64,000 nt of DNA from positions 1 through 64,000 of the forward strand of contig JAUNCL010000003.1 of assembly GCA_030535235.1 (NCBI GenBank), written 5' to 3'. The position numbers and the translations under genes were made by a program. The notes under the pieces were generated by a model that had not been told where the DNA came from, made no database searches, and saw only the letters and a list, made by a program, of their open reading frames with translations. Numbering within the stretch: position 1 is the stretch's first letter; every line of letters starts with the position of its first letter. Below are positions 43,133-50,667 of the stretch, piece after piece. The stretch is from Bacillota bacterium. GTDB lineage: Bacteria > Bacillota > Clostridia > Oscillospirales > Oscillospiraceae.

Positions 43133-44128
43133 TCAACGGGGGGCAAAGCCCACCTTCTTGTGTACCTTCCGCAGGGTCTTATAGGCGATGCCGGCGGCCT
43201 TCTCAGCCCCCTGGCGGTAGAGCTCCTCCAGGGCGCCCTTGTCGGCCAGCAGGCGGAGGGTCTCCTCCCGGATGGGCCGGAGGGTCTCCACCACGGCCTC
43301 GCCCACGGCGGGCTTGAAGGCGCCGTAGCCCTGGCCGGCGAATTCCTGCTCCACGGCCTCGAAGGACTTGCCGGTGACGGCGGCGTAGATCTCAATGAGG
43401 TTGGACACGCCGGGCTTCTCGGGGGAGCGGTAGATGCCGCCCTCGCTGTCGGTGACTGCCCGCTTGAACTTCCGCATGATGTCCTCGGGCTTGTCCATCA
43501 CCAGCACATAGGAGTTCTCATTGGGGCTGGACTTGGACATCTTCTTCTCCGGCTCGCTGAGGGACATGACCCGGGCGGCCACCTTGGGGATGTAGGCCTC
43601 GGGCATGGTGAAGACATCGCCGTAGACTGAGTTGAACCGCTGGGCGATGTTCCGGGCCAGCTCCACATGCTGCCGCTGGTCCTCGCCCACGGGGACCAGG
43701 TCGGTCTGGTAGAGGAGGATATCGGCGGCCATGAGGCTGGGGTAGGTGAACAGCCCGGCGTTGACGTTGTCGGCGTGGGCGGCGGACTTGTCCTTGAACT
43801 GGGTCATGCGGCTGAGCTCGCCGAACATGGTGTAGCAGTTGAGGACCCAGGCCAGCTCGGCGTGCTGGGGCACCTGGGACTGGATGAAGATGATGCTCTT
43901 TTCCGGGTCCAGGCCGCAGGCGATGAACTGGGCGAAGAGCTCCAGGCTCTGGCGGCGGAGGGCGGCGGGATCCTGACGGACGGTGATGGCGTGCATGTCA
44001 GCCACGCAGTACAGGGCGTTGTAGTCCTCCTGGAGGGCGACCCAGTTCCGCATGGCCCCCAGGTAGTTGCCCAGGGTGATCTTGCCGCTGGGCTGGGTGG
44101 CGCTGAAAATGATCTTTTTGTTTTCCAT
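43133..44128 (-). CDS. trpS: Tryptophanyl-tRNA synthetase
   Basis: A 331-residue class I synthetase charging tRNA-Trp. The nucleotide-binding HIGH-type motif is in PSGKITLGNYLGAMRNW, and EPEKKMSKSSPNENS holds KMSKS. The start at 44128 (MENKKIIFSATQPSG) has GGAGGTATT directly upstream. It is transcribed divergently from gltX and is followed by tagO and wecB with a 30-base gap. The Trp T-box on the trp operon depends on its product's charging level. Confidence 0.96.
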   Translation of the reverse strand: MENKKIIFSATQPSGKITLGNYLGAMRNWVALQEDYNALYCVADMHAITVRQDPAALRRQSLELFAQFIACGLDPEKSIIFIQSQVPQHAELAWVLNCYTMFGELSRMTQFKDKSAAHADNVNAGLFTYPSLMAADILLYQTDLVPVGEDQRQHVELARNIAQRFNSVYGDVFTMPEAYIPKVAARVMSLSEPEKKMSKSSPNENSYVLVMDKPEDIMRKFKRAVTDSEGGIYRSPEKPGVSNLIEIYAAVTGKSFEAVEQEFAGQGYGAFKPAVGEAVVETLRPIREETLRLLADKGALEELYRQGAEKAAGIAYKTLRKVHKKVGFAPR

Positions 44129-44227
44129 AATACCTCCAAGCGCGGTTTCCCGCGCAGTATAATCAAACTCATGTCCCCTTATCTTACCACAACTCCCCCT
44201 CCCGCGCAACAATCCGATGAATAAACC

Positions 44228-44256
44228 TTGACATTTCCCCAGGTGAATTTTACAAT
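44228..44256 (+). promoter_or_regulatory. Promoter of gltX
   Basis: TTGACA (44228-44233), 17-bp spacer, TACAAT (44251-44256), 40 bases before ATG 44296. Confidence 0.85.
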
Positions 44257-44295
44257 GTGGGGTGAGAAATACAATGAGAATGGAGCGCATTTTCT

Positions 44296-45780
44296 ATGGA
44301 TATGACCTGGTTTGACGAAATGGAGGCACGGATCCCCACCGGAACCGTCCGCACCCGATTCGCCCCCTCCCCCACCGGCTACATGCACGTGGGCAACCTG
44401 CGTACCGCCCTGTACACCTGGCTCATCGCCCGGAAGGACAAGGGCGCCTTCATCTTCCGTCTGGAGGACACCGACCAGACCCGCCAGGTGGAGGGCGCCA
44501 CCGAGCTCATCTACCGCACCATGGCCGAGTGCGGCCTGACCCACGACGAAGGCCCCGATGTGGGCGGCCCCGTGGGTCCCTACATCCAGACCCAGCGCCG
44601 GGGGCTGTATGGCAAGTATGCCCAGCTTCTGGTGGAAAAAGGCCACGCCTACTGCTGCTTCTGCGAGAAGGCAGAGTCCGAGGAGGATTCCGGCGAGTTC
44701 AACCGGGCCGCCGACCCCTGCCGCAGCCTCAGCCCCGAGGAGGTGGCCGCCAACTTAGCTGCCGGCAAGCCCTACGTCATCCGTCAAAAGATCCCCGCAG
44801 AGGGGACCACCACCTTCCACGACGCCTCCTTCGGGGACATCACCGTGGAGAACAACACCCTGGACGACCAGGTCCTCATGAAGCGGGACGGCCTGCCCAC
44901 CTACAACTTCGCCAACGTGGTGGACGACCACCTGATGGGCATCACCCACGTGGTCCGGGGCAGCGAGTACCTGTCCTCCGCCCCCAAGTACAACCTGCTC
45001 TACGAAGCCTTCGGCTGGGAGATCCCCACCTACATCCACTGCTCCCCCGTCATGCGGGACGCCCAGCACAAGATGTCCAAGCGCCACGGGGACCCCTCCT
45101 ACGAGGATCTGAAGAACCTGGGCTACCTCACCGACGCCATCCTCAACTATGTGGCCCTGCTGGGCTGGTCCCCCCGGGGTGAGCTGGCCGAGCGGGAGTT
45201 CTTCACCCTGGAGGAGCTGGTCCAGGCCTTCGACATCACCGGCATCTCCAAGTCCCCCGCCATCTTCGACCTGGAAAAGCTGAAGTATTTCAACAGCACC
45301 TATATCAAGAACCTCTCCCCCGAGGACTTCTACGCTGCGGCGGAGCCCTATCTCAAGGAGGGCATCAAAAATCCCGACATTGACCTGACCCTGGTGGCCC
45401 CCCTGATCCAGACCCGTCTGGACACCCTGACGGAGATCCCCGCCATGGTGGACTTCTTCGACGCCCTGCCCGAGTACGCCAACGACCTCTACAGCCATAA
45501 GAAGATGAAGACCAACCCGGAGAACTCCCTGGAGGCCCTCCAGATGGTGATCCCCGTCTTTGAGGCCATGACCGACTGGACCTTTGAGGGCATCCACCAG
45601 GCCCTCATCGACCTGGCTGCTGAGAAGGAACTGAAAAACGGCCGGATCATGTGGCCTGTCCGGGTGGCGGTCTCCGGCAAGCCCACCACCCCCGGCGGCG
45701 CAGTGGAGCTCTGCCACATCCTGGGCAAGGAGGAGACCCTCCGCCGTCTCCGGGCCGGCATCCAGCAGCTCACCCCCTGA
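44296..45780 (+). CDS. gltX: Glutamyl-tRNA synthetase
   Basis: A 494-residue class I synthetase. The ATP motif is RFAPSPTGYMHVGNLRTALY, and the second is HKMSKRHGDPS. A zinc-type knuckle CCFC with DPCRS follows as in bacterial GluRS. It may charge tRNA-Glu only or tRNA-Gln too, which is common in Firmicutes; the sequence alone does not decide. A 14-residue N-terminal tail precedes the core. It has its own promoter and ends at a hairpin. Confidence 0.95.
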   Translation: MDMTWFDEMEARIPTGTVRTRFAPSPTGYMHVGNLRTALYTWLIARKDKGAFIFRLEDTDQTRQVEGATELIYRTMAECGLTHDEGPDVGGPVGPYIQTQRRGLYGKYAQLLVEKGHAYCCFCEKAESEEDSGEFNRAADPCRSLSPEEVAANLAAGKPYVIRQKIPAEGTTTFHDASFGDITVENNTLDDQVLMKRDGLPTYNFANVVDDHLMGITHVVRGSEYLSSAPKYNLLYEAFGWEIPTYIHCSPVMRDAQHKMSKRHGDPSYEDLKNLGYLTDAILNYVALLGWSPRGELAEREFFTLEELVQAFDITGISKSPAIFDLEKLKYFNSTYIKNLSPEDFYAAAEPYLKEGIKNPDIDLTLVAPLIQTRLDTLTEIPAMVDFFDALPEYANDLYSHKKMKTNPENSLEALQMVIPVFEAMTDWTFEGIHQALIDLAAEKELKNGRIMWPVRVAVSGKPTTPGGAVELCHILGKEETLRRLRAGIQQLTP

Positions 45781-45800
45781 CCCATCCTTGACTTTTCCCG

Positions 45801-45839
45801 GGAAACGCCCAGACCCTCCGTTTGGGCGTTTCCTTTTTT
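45801..45839 (+). terminator. Terminator after gltX
   Basis: 11-bp inverted repeat (45801-45811 with 45823-45833) followed by six T. It lies 23 bases before the HD gene's ribosome-binding site, so the HD gene may depend on readthrough or a promoter not seen. Confidence 0.85.
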
Positions 45840-45861
45840 ACTGTAAAAGGAGGAATCCCCT

Positions 45862-46452
45862 ATGACAGAGCGACTGAAACAGCAGATGGACTTTCTGCTG
45901 GAGGTAGACAAGGAAAAGAACATCTTTCGCCAGACCCACCTCAGCGGCGGCGGACGGGCGGAGAACGACGCCGAGCACGCCTGGCACATGGCCCTGATGA
46001 TCTACCTGCTGCGGGAGTACGCCAACCAGGACTTCGACCCCTTGAAGGCCATGGTCATGGCCCTCATCCACGACGTGGTGGAGATCGACGCCGGGGACAC
46101 CTACGCCTACGACGAGGCCGGCCTGGCCACCCAGCAGGAGCGGGAGGCCAGAGCCGCCCAGCGGATCTTCGGCCTGCTGCCGGAGGACCAGAAGGCCGAG
46201 CTGCTGGCCCTCTTCCGGGAGTTTGAGGACTACGAGACCCCGGAGGCCCGGTTCGCCCATGTGCTGGACAACCTCCAGCCCCTGATGCTCAACCATTCCA
46301 ACAACGGCGGAGACTGGCGGACCCACCAGGTAAAAAAGTCCCAGATCTACAAGCGCAACGCCAAAACCGCCGACGGCTCCCGGACCCTCTGGGCCTACAT
46401 GGAGGACATGGTGGCGGAGAACATCAAAAAGGGCAATATCCGGGACGAGTGA
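45862..46452 (+). CDS. HD-domain phosphohydrolase (YfbR-like)
   Basis: A 196-residue cytoplasmic metal-dependent phosphohydrolase. The HD signature is visible as ENDAEHAWHMALM (first His) and MALIHDVVEIDAGDTYAYDE (His-Asp pair), with a downstream Asp in HVLDNLQP. YfbR-like members are 5'-deoxynucleotidases; the substrate here is inferred. ATG 45862 follows AAAGGAGGAA. Positioned after gltX with only a terminator between. Confidence 0.9.
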   Translation: MTERLKQQMDFLLEVDKEKNIFRQTHLSGGGRAENDAEHAWHMALMIYLLREYANQDFDPLKAMVMALIHDVVEIDAGDTYAYDEAGLATQQEREARAAQRIFGLLPEDQKAELLALFREFEDYETPEARFAHVLDNLQPLMLNHSNNGGDWRTHQVKKSQIYKRNAKTADGSRTLWAYMEDMVAENIKKGNIRDE

Positions 46453-46481
46453 ACCTACTTTACACACCATGTCTCACAGAG

Positions 46482-46683
46482 TTTCGCCGCTTGGCGGCGA
46501 AAAAGAATCCAATCATGGTTTCCGGCGGCATGTACGTCGGAAACCATACTTCTCAGCTTGCAAACGTACGGGCCAACGGCCCGTGCGATGCGGCAAGCTG
46601 CAAAAAACACAACCTGGAGCCCAGCGAAGCGGGTCCAGGTTGTCTTGAAAAAAAGAGGCCACCCGATTGGGTGACCTCTTTTT
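46482..46683. other. Array of five consecutive hairpins
   Basis: Between the HD gene and the convergent acyl-CoA dehydrogenase are five perfect or near-perfect stems: 46482-46490/46494-46502 (9 bp), 46515-46524/46538-46547 (10 bp), 46554-46561/46593-46600 enclosing 46568-46574/46578-46584, 46609-46618/46634-46643 (10 bp) and 46650-46664/46669-46683. The last has A5 and T5 ends and is a bidirectional terminator. The others have no assigned role. Confidence 0.8.
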
Positions 46684-46730
46684 CGTTACGTAATTGCTGT
46701 TGTCTGCGGAAACCGCAGGTAAGAACAGAA

Positions 46731-47897
46731 TTAGTGGCCCTTGCCGGACAGGACAGCGCCGGAGATAACGATCTTCTGGACCTGGTTGGTGCCCTCGAAG
46801 ATGCAGTATGCCTTGATGTCTCTCCAGATCTTCTCAACGCAGTCTTCCTTCATGTAGCCCTTACCACCCATCAGCTGGATAGCGTCGGTGCAGACGGACA
46901 TTGCGGACTCGGTAGCGAACATCTTAGCCATAGCAGCTTCCTTGGAGAAGGGCAGGCCGTTTGCCTGCAGGTAGTTGGCGTGGGAGACCAGCAGGCGGGA
47001 AGCCTCGATCTTGGTAGCCATCTCTGCGATCATCCACTGGATGCCCTGACGCTTGGAAACGGGAGCACCGAAGGTGACACGCTCCTTGACGAAAGCGATA
47101 GCTTCGTCCAGAGCACGGCGAGCGATACCGACAGCCAGAGCGCCGACGCAAGCACGGGACTTGTCCAGGGTCTTCATAGCGAAGCCGAAGCCCTTGCCCA
47201 GACCAGCCTCACCGCCGACCAGGTTGAAAGCGGGAACGCGGACGTTGTCGAACTTCAGGGAGCAGGTGGAGATGGTACGGAAGCCGGACTTGTCCTCATA
47301 CTTGGTGACGGAGAAGCCGGGGGTGCTGGTGGGAACCATGAAAGCGGAGATGCCCTTGGTGCCAGCGGAGGGATCGGTCATAGCGAAGACGCAGACGATG
47401 TCAGCCTCGCCGCCGTTGGTGATGAAGCACTTCTCACCGTTGATGACCCACTCGTCGCCGTCCTTGACAGCAGTGGTCTTCACGTTGGAAGCGTCGGAAC
47501 CGGACTGGGGCTCGGTCAGAGCGAAAGCAGCGTAGCCCTTGCCTTCCAGGATGTGCTTAGCAAAGTACTGAACCTGCTCGGGGGTGCCACCGATCAGGAT
47601 GGGCTTCAGAGCCAGGTTGGTGGTCTGCATGACGGAAGCGAAGTTGCCGTCATAGTAGCCCATCTCTTCGTACATGACCTCAGCAACGTCCAGGGGAACC
47701 TTGTTGCCGCCGAATTCCTTGGGGATCTCGAAGGAGTTCAGGCCCAGCTTGAATGCCTTCTCATAAGCATCGAAGGGGATAGCCTTGGAAGGATCAACGA
47801 CCTTGTCCCAATCCAGCATGATGGGCTCGATTTCCTTCTTAGCGAACTCGCCGATAATGTCGACCCACTTCTTCTGTTCTTCGTTCAGTAAACGCAT
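46731..47897 (-). CDS. Acyl-CoA dehydrogenase (short-chain/butyryl-CoA type)
   Basis: A 388-residue FAD enzyme of the ACAD family. FAD and substrate blocks: FALTEPQSGSDASNVKT, EKCFITNGGEADIV, GFRTISTCSLKFDNVRVP and DAIQLMGGKGYMKE. The catalytic Glu is in AYCIFEGTNQVQK near residue 370, as in butyryl-CoA dehydrogenase. In a butyrate producer it would reduce crotonyl-CoA, but no etfA/etfB, hbd or crt gene lies nearby, so this may be a second paralogue. Codon choice differs from neighbours, as in highly expressed genes. ATG 47897 follows TGGAGGTAGATT. Confidence 0.93.
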   Translation of the reverse strand: MRLLNEEQKKWVDIIGEFAKKEIEPIMLDWDKVVDPSKAIPFDAYEKAFKLGLNSFEIPKEFGGNKVPLDVAEVMYEEMGYYDGNFASVMQTTNLALKPILIGGTPEQVQYFAKHILEGKGYAAFALTEPQSGSDASNVKTTAVKDGDEWVINGEKCFITNGGEADIVCVFAMTDPSAGTKGISAFMVPTSTPGFSVTKYEDKSGFRTISTCSLKFDNVRVPAFNLVGGEAGLGKGFGFAMKTLDKSRACVGALAVGIARRALDEAIAFVKERVTFGAPVSKRQGIQWMIAEMATKIEASRLLVSHANYLQANGLPFSKEAAMAKMFATESAMSVCTDAIQLMGGKGYMKEDCVEKIWRDIKAYCIFEGTNQVQKIVISGAVLSGKGH

Positions 47898-48204
47898 GGT
47901 AATCTACCTCCATAATAAATTATGTCGTAAGACATATATGCGTCTGCTAATCTTGCGATTGACAGACTAAAACACTGCCCTCTGCCGGAAACCCGCATGG
48001 GGCAATTGTTCTCAGGGAATATAGGGATTCGGGACTTTGCGAAAGGTGGAAGGAACATTTTGTGCCTTTGTTTTTAAGCTTTTGCACCCTCACAGTCCCA
48101 CTAATCTACACATCCATGATACTTCCTAATTTCAACAAATTAAATCGGATGAATTAACTAAATTCTCGTTTTATGTACTACTTCTTTCTAATACTCGCTG
48201 CTTT
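47898..48204 (-). promoter_or_regulatory. Gene-free AT-rich leader region of the acyl-CoA dehydrogenase
   Basis: A perfect 6-bp inverted repeat TATGTC-GTAA-GACATA at 47921-47936 lies 24 bases before the start codon and could be an operator or part of the 5' leader. No ORF or RNA gene was found and no convincing sigma site, though TTGAAA (minus strand, near 48135) is a weak -35 candidate. Confidence 0.4.
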
Positions 48205-49590
48205 TCAGAATTTGTAATCGGCGTCGGCCAGGGGCCGGATGACCCGTCTATAGGTCCGGCTGAGAAAGCACCCTGCCAGGATGCCCGCCAGGACCTCCGC
48301 CACGGGGAAGGCCCACCACACCATATTCAGGTTGCCGGTGAGGGAGAACAGCCAGGCCAGGGGGAGGACCAGCAAAAGCTGCCGGAAGACAGCGATGCTC
48401 ATGCTCAGCAGCCCCTTGCCCAGGGCCTGGAAGACAGAGGAGGCCACGATGGTGAAGCCACCCACAATAAAGCACAGGCTCAGGATGCGCAGGGCGGGCA
48501 CGCCGATGGCAAGCATGTCCGGGGATGCCTGGAAGCAGCCCAGGAGCTTGTCCGGGACCAGCTGGAAGAGGGCGATGGCGATCACCATGATGACCAGGGC
48601 CACCTGAACGGCCAGCTTCACGGTCCTGGTGATGCGCTCCGGCTTCCGGGCGCCGTAGTTGTAGGCCACGATGGGGACCACGCCGTTGTTCATGCCGATG
48701 ATGGGCAGGAAGGCGAAGCCCTGGAGCTTGAACCACACGCCGTAGACGGCGGCGGCGGTCTCGGAGAAGGCCACCAGGATCTGGTTCAGGCCGAAGATGA
48801 GGACGGAGGGCACCGCCTGCATGAGGATGGAGGGCAGGCCCACGCTGTAGATCCGGCTGATCACCGGCAGGCTGGGCCGGATGGTATCCGGGGTGATGCG
48901 AATCTCCGGGTTCCGTTTCCAGTTGAAATACGCCCCCAGGAGGGTGCCCACCACCTGGCTGATGACCGTGGCGATGGCCGCACCGGCCACCCCCAGGGCG
49001 GGACAGCCCAGAAGGCCGAAGATGAGGATGGGGTCCAGGATGATGTTCAGCACTGCCCCGGAGAGCTGGATGACCATGCTGTAGAAGGTCTTGCCGGTGG
49101 CCTGAAGGAGCCGGGACAGGAGGACCTGGCCAAAACACCCCAGGGAAAAGGCCAGGATCCAGAAGAGGTAATCGCACCCCAGGCGGATGATCTCCGGGTC
49201 GGAGACCTGGACGCTGAAATAGAACCGGGTCCCCACGATGCCCAGGATGGCCACCACCAGACTGCTGAGGATCCCCAGGACGATGGTGTTGCCGGCCACC
49301 CGGTTGGCCTGGGCGAAGTTTTTCTCCCCCAGGCTGCGGGAGAGCAGGGCGTTCACGCCCACCCCGGTGCCGGTGGCCACGCCGATCATCAGGTGCTGAA
49401 CGGGATAGGCCAGGGAGACCGCCGTCAGGGCGGCCTCACTGATCCGGGCCACGAACATGCTGTCCACCACGTTGTACAGGGCCTGGACCAGCATGGAGAT
49501 CATCATGGGTCCGGCCATGGTGATGAGCAGTTTCGGGATGGGCAGAACGCCCATGATATTTTCCTTGGGCTGCTGCGGTTGGGCTTCCAT
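48205..49590 (-). CDS. MATE-family multidrug/cation efflux transporter
   Basis: A 461-residue inner-membrane protein with 12 predicted helices. Typical features: LLITMAGPMMISMLVQALYNVVDSMFVAR near the N-terminus (helix 1 and 2), MLIGVATGTGVGVNALLSRSLGE and the repeat of this in the second half (GMNNGVVPIVAYNYGARKPER). It exchanges protons or sodium for drugs or metabolites. The start at 49590 lies two bases after the kinase stop, with GGAGG within the upstream gene, so the two are cotranscribed. Confidence 0.92.
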   Translation of the reverse strand: MEAQPQQPKENIMGVLPIPKLLITMAGPMMISMLVQALYNVVDSMFVARISEAALTAVSLAYPVQHLMIGVATGTGVGVNALLSRSLGEKNFAQANRVAGNTIVLGILSSLVVAILGIVGTRFYFSVQVSDPEIIRLGCDYLFWILAFSLGCFGQVLLSRLLQATGKTFYSMVIQLSGAVLNIILDPILIFGLLGCPALGVAGAAIATVISQVVGTLLGAYFNWKRNPEIRITPDTIRPSLPVISRIYSVGLPSILMQAVPSVLIFGLNQILVAFSETAAAVYGVWFKLQGFAFLPIIGMNNGVVPIVAYNYGARKPERITRTVKLAVQVALVIMVIAIALFQLVPDKLLGCFQASPDMLAIGVPALRILSLCFIVGGFTIVASSVFQALGKGLLSMSIAVFRQLLLVLPLAWLFSLTGNLNMVWWAFPVAEVLAGILAGCFLSRTYRRVIRPLADADYKF

Positions 49591-49592
49591 GG

Positions 49593-50192
49593 TTACCGCG
49601 CACCTCCCGGGAAGGACTCTGCCGCCTGCTTGAGGACGTTGGCGGCAAAATCCACGCCGTATACGCTGCTGATGGCCAGGTGGTAGTGCCGGGCATCTCC
49701 CCACTTGTTCTGGGAGAAGTAGTTGTAGAAGGAGGCCCGCTTCTTATCCTTTTTCTTCACAAAGTCCACCATGCTGCCGGCTTCCTTCTCGTAGACCTCC
49801 TTGGCCCGCTGGGCCCGGAACTCCACCGGGGCGTGGATGAAGACGCTCAGCAGGTCCTCCCGCTCCCGCAGGATGTAGTCGGCGCAGCGGCCCACGATGA
49901 CGCAGGGGCCCTCCTCCGCCAGCTTGCGGATGATCTTGCTCTGGACCAGGAAGATCTGGTCGTTCATGGGCAGCTGCTGGGCCCCCATGTACAGGCCGTA
50001 GAGGAAGCTGGTGGACTTCATCTGCTCGGTCTTTTTGATGTACTCCTCAGAAAGGCCGCTCTCCTTGGCGGCCATGAGGATGAGCTGCTTGTCGTAAAAC
50101 GGAACGCCCAGCTCCTTGGCTACCCGCTCGCCGATGGCGCGGCCGCCGGAGCCGTATTCTCTGGAAATGGTAATGACAGGAAGCTGATTCAT
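49593..50192 (-). CDS. Cytidylate kinase-like protein
   Basis: A 199-residue protein of the cytidylate kinase-like family. The P-loop region ITISREYGSGGRAIGERVAKELG is at the N-terminus; GPCVIVGRCADYIL and DKKRASFYNYFSQNKWGDARHYHL are characteristic later blocks. True Cmk is about 225 residues and acts on CMP; this branch is common near efflux genes in gut Firmicutes and its substrate is unknown. ATG 50192 with GGGAGG. It begins 33 bases after the rnpB terminator hairpin with no visible promoter. Confidence 0.88.
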   Translation of the reverse strand: MNQLPVITISREYGSGGRAIGERVAKELGVPFYDKQLILMAAKESGLSEEYIKKTEQMKSTSFLYGLYMGAQQLPMNDQIFLVQSKIIRKLAEEGPCVIVGRCADYILREREDLLSVFIHAPVEFRAQRAKEVYEKEAGSMVDFVKKKDKKRASFYNYFSQNKWGDARHYHLAISSVYGVDFAANVLKQAAESFPGGAR

Positions 50193-50224
50193 TGGGTACC
50201 TCCCTTAATCGAAAAAATGGAACC

Positions 50225-50281
50225 GTTTGGAAAGGCCCACCGGGCTTTCCCTGAGGGAAAGCTGCGTGGGCCTTTTCAAAC
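50225..50281 (-). terminator. Long terminator hairpin after rnpB
   Basis: Outer arms 50225-50240 and 50266-50281 with one mismatch enclose a second stem, leaving a two-base loop. A T-run follows on the minus strand at 50214-50219. Confidence 0.8.
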
Positions 50282-50286
50282 GATAG

Positions 50287-50631
50287 AGCAAGCGAGCCTG
50301 TAAGCCGGGTTCTGTTCTCGACAGCCATCTATCTTGGCGCACCGTTGCCGGTGCGCTCCAGCCACCTCCTCGGGGAGACCGGGCCGGTCTCAGCTCCCCT
50401 CCACGGTGTTGCTCCGGATAGAGTTTACAGCACCGGACACTTCCGAGCCGGCGGGTGAGCTCTTACCTCACCTTTCCACCCTTACCTGGCAGAGCCAGGC
50501 GGTATCTCTCTGTTGCACTTGTCCTGAAGTCGCCTTCGGCGGGCGTTACCCGTTATCCTTGCCCTGTGGAGCCCGGACTTTCCTCATGGACGGCCTTTCG
50601 GCCTGGCCACGCGGCTGTCCGGCTCACTTGC
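50287..50631 (-). ncRNA. rnpB: RNase P RNA (class A)
   Basis: Minus-strand reading contains GAGGAAAGTCCGGGCTCCAC near the 5' end, the CR-IV region ACAGAGAGATACCGCC and GGTAAGGGTGGAAAGGTG, and 3' ACAGAACCCGGCTTACAG, which are the diagnostic conserved segments of bacterial class A RNase P RNA, the catalytic part that trims tRNA 5' ends. Expected length about 345 bases. Ends estimated from the promoter and terminator. Confidence 0.96.
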
Positions 50632-50638
50632 ACCCTAT

Positions 50639-50667
50639 ATTTTACTCAATTCCCGGCCCCTTGTCAA
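50639..50667 (-). promoter_or_regulatory. Promoter of rnpB inside the cotH 3' end
   Basis: TTGACA (50662-50667), 17-bp spacer, TAAAAT (50639-50644) on the minus strand. The -10 box overlaps the cotH stop codon. Confidence 0.85.
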
